DNA of 64,000 nt from Alentia gelatinosa (Eukaryota > Annelida > Polychaeta > Phyllodocida > Polynoidae), in assembly GCA_950022655.1 (NCBI GenBank), contig OX465579.1, positions 139,757,118 to 139,821,117 on the forward strand, in the 5' to 3' direction. The notes under the pieces are model-generated. The model searched no databases and was not told the DNA's origin. It saw nothing but the letters and a program-made list of their open reading frames with translations. The translations under genes and the position numbers were made by a program. Of this stretch, positions 59,801 through 64,000 are shown in pieces (position 1 is the first letter of the stretch; every line of letters begins with the position of its first letter).

Positions 59801-62800
59801 GGTATATTATTTCGTACCACCATACTCTACTGGTATACATTTATTACCAATACCCTAGCAGAGGTTTGTATTTGTGTAACATACTGGCACAGGTATATCA
59901 TAAAGTCAACTACCGCGACTCTTAATGTCATGTTAGGCTTCGAGTGAAAATTAAACGAATTCATGAAATTGAATTATAATCGATTAAAAAAACTAGGAGT
60001 TGCAGGTCGACTGGCTTGCCCTGCAGCTTCTATTGAGCATCATTCCCCCCTTTTGATAAGGTTTGGGATGCTCTGAGATTACTTTGCTTAGGAAAGTGTT
60101 CAAAACTGAAACATTGCCCTTGGCACTGAACCTATGTAGTCTATCCTCCTAGTCCTTCCGGGTCGATTATATTTACCTTATATAAATATATTTAATTTCT
60201 AAATGGATATTCCTTTGCCAACTAAAAGCATCATGAGCGAGTTACCCTCCGCATTACCATAGCTTTCGAAAAAAAACTATAGATTCACAATATATTAGAT
60301 GTAGTATGCATACACATAACTTCAACAGCGTGGTTGGCCGAGAAAATGGCAAATCATTGTTCATAATATCATTATTTCACTTACTCAGCTGACATATATC
60401 TATACAACCAAATAGCAGAATCATTTTTCTCAAATGGTTCAAAACTGCAAAAACATTAAAACGTAATGAAGCTACAATTATTAGTGAAAATTATGTCCTC
60501 ATAATTTGCTTTCAGGAGAGAAGGAGTTTGTTCAGACGTTTGAAGGATAAGTTTGATGAGGAGAAACGTCTTCAAGAAGCATACGACCAGAAAATGAAGG
60601 TCCTGAAGAGAGAGTTTATCCTCAGAGCGATGGTTAACACGGGAAAACAGGAGCAGATTGCTTCTAGGAAAATGAGGAGTAGGTTCATAAACTGTGCCAT
60701 TCATATTGCATTGAGGTCACGAACTGTGCCAGATCATTCATATTGCATAAGCTATGAGCTCGCCATATACACATTCATACTGTACGAAGGTTGATGTCAT
60801 CCAATCCTCAGTCTCTTTTGCACAAAGAATGAGATCATGATGTGAATATCAAATGGACATTCTATTATTTTGCTTGTATGATGGGTTGAATTTATTCAAT
60901 AATTTATCGTCATAAATTCACAACCTATCATTCGAATTCTTAGTATCGTTATTTACTTTTGGAGGCAAATGCATCGTTTGATTAAATTTTCGATGAGACA
61001 TGTTGGAAGACATGATTACGGGTCTTTATCTGCGTTATATGTTAGTTTTGAATAAAGGCCAGTTTCTCTTAAATTCTATTCTAAATGAGTTCTTTTTTAG
61101 GACCTGCCCCTGCCGCTCCTGTCGATAAAGGACAGAGAGCTCAGTTCCAAAAACAATGTGGAGTCGATGTTATACGGGAGAAAACTGCAGAAGGGTAAGA
61201 TCTATTCGGAATCTCATCGTGTCTTCATTATCTACGCTCTTGGAAGAATATTTGACTAATTCCCTGTGCACTGGATGTGATTGCGAATTAATCCCCATTG
61301 ACTATAGAGTAAAGACACTTTGAACGATTTGATTCGATTCTTCTCTTACCAGTCTAATCACAGAGGAATAGACGTAGTTAATATTGTTTTGATAAAGGGC
61401 TTGCTGGCGATATTTATTGCCCAAATTCCTACGGATTCATCGCACTCAATCGCAAGAAAATATAAATGGGTATGCTTCACTGGTGCGACTGAATCGTCGC
61501 AGCACTACCTGTCATAACCCATATGGGCCTTGAGCAGGAGCCAGGGATAAATGATTTTTAAATCAAGTATCTATCACCCCAACTATGCTACGATCAGAGC
61601 CACTGTACGAGTCCCAGCCTGCCATTTTCACAGCTTGCAATCACACTTCCCTTGCATCATCGCACTAGCGCGTAACCCTTGCCCGAAGTTTATTAGAGCG
61701 TGCTTGCACGCGCTAAATACATCATCTAGAGGTTAGAGTCAGGGTTAGAGTGGTCACATTGAACTTTCAGTGTGCTTCCAGAAAACTATCCCTTTACTAT
61801 CTGTGTGCTATTCCCTGTGCTATTGAGAAGAGAGCAGGGTGCCAGTGTCTCAGGGTCTTAGAGGTGTGCCCAGCTGACCATGACCAATCACTCAAGACCG
61901 GAATACCTCATGACCCACTGTTGCTTGATCTGTTTGGATCCTAGACTCAGGCAGTTAGAGAAATGGCAAGTTGACTGGGTGCAAGTGTATTACAGAGAAT
62001 GATCCGTAACCCAAAACTTTCAATTGTTATTCATTCATAATTGCACGCTCATTTATCAATGATGAATATACTATTAGCTCCTAGTTATAACGTGCTTCAA
62101 TGACCGAGTAACTTAACTTGAGCCAGAGCTATTTGATCCTCAATTAGTACCATTGGTATATTTAACTACTTCCGCTGTTTCACTTTGTCATGCAACATTA
62201 AATGGCATATATTCCTTAATCTTTCTGAATGGATTTTGTGTTATTAGAAAACTGATTAAGTCTAATTATTTCAAGATAAAACAAGTGCTAGAAATGTTAT
62301 ATGATTTAACAGGACATAAATAGTTCAATGTATTTCTGTGATATATGACATGTCATTTCATGACGTACTTCCCAGTAAGGCTGGCCATTTGCACATGTCT
62401 TCAGTCAGAAGTTATTCAGAACAAATGTTTTCAAGTTGAGTTATGAGACGGAGGAGCAGGCATGTGTACCTTTTACTATTAAAGCTGCTCATTCATCATA
62501 TTCGATAGCGAATATGTTTGATACCGACTATAGTGCCTAATGCCATCTAAAGCAATAAATCTCCGATTTATGAAATCAATCTTCTTCCATTACGCATATT
62601 TCTGACAGGGTTTTCATCAAATGTTACCATATTCTCTATAATCTACATGTATTGACTAACAAACAAGCAGAGGCAGCGTTCCATTCTACGTTGCCAACAT
62701 GATATACACTTAGATATATTTTTGAAAAATATTATTCGTATGATGAATTACGGTCTTCTTCTGTTCATTTAAGGTTCCTGCATAGTAAAATGCATCATAT

Positions 62801-64000
62801 GAAGCATGGACTGACTTTACAAAGAACAGACAAGGTCCCCCTAGGAACAACTCGAAGTCTCCGGATCATGGCGTCTCAAGTGAGAGACGAGACTGCCATA
62901 GATGACGATCAACTCATGAAACTCCTCACCAACCCATACCAGTCGAAGCATCGGGCTGAGGCATCGGAGGAAATATACGCACCCATAGCACAGTTTGCAC
63001 TGCCAGGTACACAGAGCTTAAATCCTACCAACCATGAGTCAGTGGAGAGGCAAGATTTCCTAACAACACATCCAGCTCAGAATACAGTAACGACTCAGAC
63101 GTACGCATCGGTAGAAGAGATTATTCAGAAGGCAGACGAGATGAAAGCGTCCCGCCAAAAACCTCGAGAAATCATTACATCAAAGTCCCCTCCATCCTTC
63201 TCCGATCAAAAAGTACTGCACGCCGGAAAAATATTTCAGTCAGAAGTAGAGGAAGCAGACGACTATCAGCAGAGAGATGCCACCCCCACACATCCGACTA
63301 TTGATGGTACTAACAGCCAAAAGGTGTCACCAAAGAGGGTGCCCGTGAAAAGAGGGCCTAAGTTGAAGAAACTAGTGGACTACAGACCTCTAAAAGACAA
63401 GGTTTCTTTAGAATTTGAATCTATACCAGAGGTGGAGTCTAATGCTTCGAGTTTTGAAAAGCATTCAAATCACTCTAGTTTTGAGGTATATATACCTGAA
63501 TCTGTCTCAGACAGAAATATGGGTCATAACGAGTCCACTGGTTATCGTAGTCTTTCTGACTACCTGCCACCTCCAGCTAGTTTCCAGGATGAAGCCAAAC
63601 CCGAGAAAAAAGAACCGGAAACACAACAAGATATGCCAATGGGCTTTTCATACAATCTTGAGCCACCAGATATACATCACTCGTATATCTCGGATATATT
63701 ATCAGAAGAGGACATAACCCACGACAATCAATTGTTAGATCCAAGTACCAACGGCGGTAAAAGGGAGAGACCCTCTAATATGCCCATTTCCAAAGTCACA
63801 GAAGAAGACACACAGAAGAAAATCCATCCTCGGATCAATCTACTCAGGAATATTCTTGAGGATTCCGGAATCATGACGGCTTATGTGAATTTGATGAGAG
63901 GTCGACTTCCCTCAAAAGAAACGCCTACTATAAGACAACAACACAACCCACATAACGAAGACTGCGGAGAAACAACTGCTCTTCCTCAAAGTAGTATTCA
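44917..64000 (+). CDS. Espin-like ankyrin-repeat protein, 11 exons, 3' incomplete
   Basis: Exons 44917-45337, 46386-46749, 48344-48645, 51847-51915, 53699-53935, 54366-54541, 56182-56347, 57041-57150, 60516-60678, 61101-61194 and 62774 onward join in one frame across GT-AG introns, for about 1,109 codons to the window edge. The product has a Ser/Arg-rich N-terminus (1-180) and ankyrin repeats (about 190-560). A basic coiled-coil segment (616-669) and a hydrophilic Ser/Glu/Pro-rich tail follow. The repeat phrases (TPVYYACQEG, LTPLHAAAQTG, AHDAAENGHVDCLKLL) resemble the ankyrin block of espin/forked, proteins that crosslink actin in bundles such as stereocilia and bristles. No WH2 motif or actin-bundling module was seen; it may lie beyond the window. 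Assignment to the espin family is from remembered similarity. Another ankyrin protein is possible. Confidence 0.7.
46386..46749 (+). CDS. Espin-like gene exon 2, first ankyrin repeats
   Basis: The acceptor CTTTACCCTTCCAG at 46385 fits the phase of exon 1; the AG at 46351 would not. The exon encodes residues 141-262, with a basic patch RRPPRKKTKSR and then ankyrin-type sequence RFLWAAIVKGNLDVVRGVF and GNTALHLAARTGQTAILK. It ends at GAA|GTGAGT in phase 2. Confidence 0.75.
46880..46955 (+). repeat. Dispersed repeat shared with 12265-12345
   Basis: Intron 2 sequence with CTAAAAGCAGACATAC, TGAAATATTC and CAAATTGATAA in the same order as the earlier copy. Confidence 0.45.
48344..48645 (+). CDS. 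Espin-like gene exon 3, ankyrin repeats
   Basis: The acceptor TTTTCTGTAG precedes it. It encodes NRGETCCHVAAKHGHVDCL, QGLTPAHLAAIFGHSQIV and LGQTPLHFAAAKG, three ankyrin cores. The donor is AAAG|GTGCAC (phase 1). Its G+C content and Cys codons contrast with the surrounding AT-rich intron. Confidence 0.85.
48763..50958. mobile_element. Composite pogo-like element in intron 3 (2,196 bp)
   Basis: It starts CAGTGAAACCCCTCTTAAGG and ends CGGAAGAGGGGTTTTACTG, forming inverted termini, and is flanked by TA on both sides. Subterminal blocks are full of CCCCTTAAGCGGGG-type palindromic units (48810-48842, 49199-49300, 50910-50945). No transposase is present. A second, inner inverted pair (49312-49400 and 50780-50865) encloses the foldback region below. 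CAGT termini with TA duplication indicate a pogo/Tigger-like, Tc1/mariner-class element. Confidence 0.75.
49312..50865. mobile_element. Nested foldback unit with CGACAAGGCTACGAC repeats
   Basis: The outer arms are GGCCACTTAAAAAAAA, TTGTTTCTCATCACC and a T run on the left, and the inverse on the right (A run, GGTGATGAGAAACAA, TTGAGTGGCC). Inside, 49551-49664 is inverted at 50410-50530. The segment 49665-49830 is repeated directly at 50063-50230 and inverted at 50290-50420. The core CGACAAGGCTACGAC occurs many times in both directions. Open frames on both strands through this region are repeat-derived. Confidence 0.75.
50968..51006. repeat. GTGTGCGTGC-type microsatellite
   Basis: Short TG/CG-alternating run directly right of the composite element. 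Confidence 0.8.
51847..51915 (+). CDS. Espin-like gene exon 4, 69-bp hidden exon
   Basis: It is flanked by CTGGTTGTAG on the left and GTAAGT on the right, is phase 1 at both ends, and encodes CLKSTEALGRLGEEAINTKDE plus V. Without it the protein would read AAAKG-CTPVYY, dropping the second helix of one ankyrin repeat and the loop to the next. With it the repeat spacing becomes regular, and INTKDEVG takes the place of the usual N-x-x-x-x-x-G finger. Confidence 0.75.
52545..52930 (+). repeat. Direct repeat pair in intron 4
   Basis: 52545-52660 and 52825-52930 share GAATGxCxCACGTTAGxT, TTGGGxCATTAxGCACTTCT and the following TTACGT in order, with substitutions. Confidence 0.55.
53060..53110. repeat. 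Hairpin GGGAGCTGTTTCAAAAC
   Basis: A perfect 17-bp arm is repeated inverted (GTTTTGAAACAGCTCCC) across a loop of about 17 bp, directly left of the MITE at 53113. Confidence 0.8.
53113..53416. mobile_element. Foldback MITE in intron 4 (304 bp)
   Basis: The left arm TGGTTCTTTTATCCCAGAAAT, TATTCTGTAAAGGTTCTCA and TCAGGAAGAATTCT is mirrored on the right by AGAATTCTTCCTGA, TGAGAACCTTTACAGAATA and TTTCTGGGACAAAAGACCA. Nearly the whole element can fold. No coding frame. Confidence 0.8.
53699..53935 (+). CDS. Espin-like gene exon 5, ankyrin repeats
   Basis: The acceptor is CCTGTTAAAG. It encodes CTPVYYACQEGQVLTLRHLV, EGLTPLHAAAQTGRLDIVHF and DGATVFHMAA. The donor is GCGG|GTTGGT, a weak but phase-correct site. 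The open frame runs on to 53997 only as intron. Confidence 0.85.
54172..54342 (+). repeat. About 90-bp tandem duplication before exon 6
   Basis: Two adjacent units contain GGTGTTCTCA, ATACAATCTAAGGATGAAGTCT, AACCAAT, TGCGTTTAC and TGATTAAGTAAT. It lies in the intron just upstream of the exon 6 acceptor. Confidence 0.75.
54366..54541 (+). CDS. Espin-like gene exon 6, ankyrin repeats
   Basis: The acceptor is CTATCTACAG. It encodes NGRADTLALLLTNAGADYAM and GSSCAHDAAENGHVDCLKLL, then FAAGLNMYQIDE. The donor is GAG|GTGAGG (phase 0). It continues the ankyrin series of exon 5 without loss of register. Confidence 0.85.
54664..55525. mobile_element. CACxGTAAAAA-ended element in intron 6
   Basis: It starts CACGGTAAAAAAAACT and ends ACATTTTTTACAGTG, with TA on both sides. 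The interior is rich in ACGGTxxxx, TTTACGG and TACAGT motifs near the ends. TA duplication and CACTGTAAAAA ends suggest a mariner-like or related non-autonomous DNA transposon. Confidence 0.65.
56182..56347 (+). CDS. Espin-like gene exon 7, end of ankyrin block
   Basis: The acceptor is GCTCTCTTTCAG. It encodes DGETPCTLASRSSNSACAAF, the first half of a last, degenerate ankyrin repeat, and then a Ser/Asn/Asp-rich linker. The donor is CAAG|GTACGA (phase 1). Confidence 0.8.
57041..57150 (+). CDS. Espin-like gene exon 8
   Basis: The acceptor is GCTCGGATTTTACAG. It encodes WDGDQLIRLIEQQTARSQHS followed by a polar segment ending MRSK. The donor is AAG|GTCAGT (phase 0). No domain was recognised. Confidence 0.75.
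57640..58420 (+). pseudogene. Possible degenerate DIRS-type Gag remnant in intron 8
   Basis: A frame at 57917-58174 encodes a basic start (HPKREKETRRRDS) and ends EVSDNVKMVVGAI. Past its stop, NHLSREELK and, further on, LSERCTTLDTKFVTVQWAIQLA continue a pattern I associate with the capsid-like part of DIRS-type Gag proteins (helix, then LxxxxKxxDxKLQxxQxAL). Stops and shifts make it non-functional. The assignment is weak. An unrelated repeat-derived frame is the alternative. Confidence 0.3.
58378..59045. repeat. Inverted and direct copies of a CGCCAACACAAA unit
   Basis: 58378-58430 is the reverse complement of 58480-58540 and of 58918-58985. All contain the core TTTGTGTTGGCGATT next to TCACATA. 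The last two are direct repeats that continue into TGCTGTCTTCACTC/TGCCTTTCTCACTT. This suggests several ends of one small palindromic repeat inserted in intron 8. Confidence 0.65.
59400..60515. other. Intron 8, remaining part
   Basis: AT-rich intron sequence without recognised element or exon before the acceptor at 60515. Confidence 0.5.
60516..60678 (+). CDS. Espin-like gene exon 9, basic coiled coil
   Basis: The acceptor is TTTGCTTTCAG. It encodes LFRRLKDKFDEEKRLQEAYD and QKMKVLKREFILRAMVNTGK, a charged heptad-like helix. The donor is GAGGA|GTAGGT (phase 1). The open frame beyond it is intronic. Confidence 0.75.
61101..61194 (+). CDS. Espin-like gene exon 10
   Basis: The acceptor is GTTCTTTTTTAG and the donor GG|GTAAGA. 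Two frames are open. Only the one giving PAPAAPVDKGQRAQFQKQ joins exon 9 (phase 1) and exon 11 (phase 2) without a stop. The alternative (DLPLPLLSIKDRE...) would hit a stop in exon 11. Confidence 0.65.
61195..62773. other. Intron 10
   Basis: Bounded by donor GTAAGA and acceptor TTTAAG. No element or exon was recognised inside. Short open frames (61320-61517, 61551-61736, 61750-61944) lack motifs. Confidence 0.5.
62774..64000 (+). CDS. Espin-like gene exon 11, long hydrophilic tail (open at edge)
   Basis: The acceptor is TCTGTTCATTTAAG. The frame is open for 409 codons to the window edge. It begins FLHSKMHHMKHGLTLQRTDK and continues with Ser/Glu/Pro/Thr-rich sequence predicted to be largely disordered, with basic patches (KRVPVKRGPKLKKL) and a short helical stretch INLLRNILEDSGIMTAYVNL. 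No known domain was recognised. The frame carries no ATG-based signature of its own and would be missed without the splice model. Confidence 0.75.

Noticed and set aside
61101..61194. Alternative reading DLPLPLLSIKDRE in exon 10
   Set aside because: It would need exon 9 to end in phase 0, and it runs into a stop in exon 11.

Overview
This is a window of animal (metazoan) nuclear DNA. It is AT-rich, has GT-AG introns, and is dominated by transposable elements. Nothing in it is bacterial. The mix of DIRS-type tyrosine-recombinase retrotransposons, Jockey/CR1-like LINE fragments, pogo-like ends, MITEs and a multi-exon espin-like ankyrin gene fits an invertebrate, possibly a marine lophotrochozoan such as a mollusc. 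The phylum is inference, not something the sequence proves.

Layout. At 2-2137 lies the 3' half of a DIRS/PAT-like retrotransposon (RNase H, tyrosine recombinase, split direct repeats). At 4864-6936 a 2.07-kb unit bounded by 31-bp inverted repeats and (TA)n carries an almost invariant motif, TTCTGCCTCCGTGTACA, in a roughly 350-bp periodic arrangement. From 7.0 to 38.7 kb there are several copies of a transposon family that begins CACTGCACGAAAA, including a complete 1.0-kb copy (36215-37213) and a 110-bp miniature (24423-24532), each apparently with 3-bp target duplications. Pogo-like ends rich in CCCCGCGTAAGCGGAC-type motifs, an oppositely oriented pair of 62-bp minisatellite elements, hairpin clusters and LINE fragments fill the rest. 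At 32179-35350 (minus) is a second, GC-richer DIRS-like element with Gag, RT and tyrosine recombinase, damaged by a frameshift, a stop and internal deletions. A LINE with an intact YADD centre lies at 39158-40574, and a 510-bp solo LTR at 43076-43585.

The one convincing host gene starts at 44917 (plus) and runs off the right edge. I assembled eleven exons that keep one reading frame across every GT-AG junction, for about 1,109 codons before the window ends. They encode a low-complexity N-terminus, a block of ankyrin repeats that resembles the espin/forked family of actin-bundling proteins, a basic coiled-coil segment and a long hydrophilic tail. One exon (51847-51915, only 69 bp) is not evident as an open reading frame and was found because the ankyrin series lacked half a repeat. 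Introns of this gene hold a composite pogo-like/foldback element (48763-50958), a hairpin MITE (53113-53416) and a TA-flanked CACxGTAAAAA element (54664-55525).

I saw no tRNA, rRNA or CRISPR array. Most short open frames in the window look like chance or repeat-derived frames.
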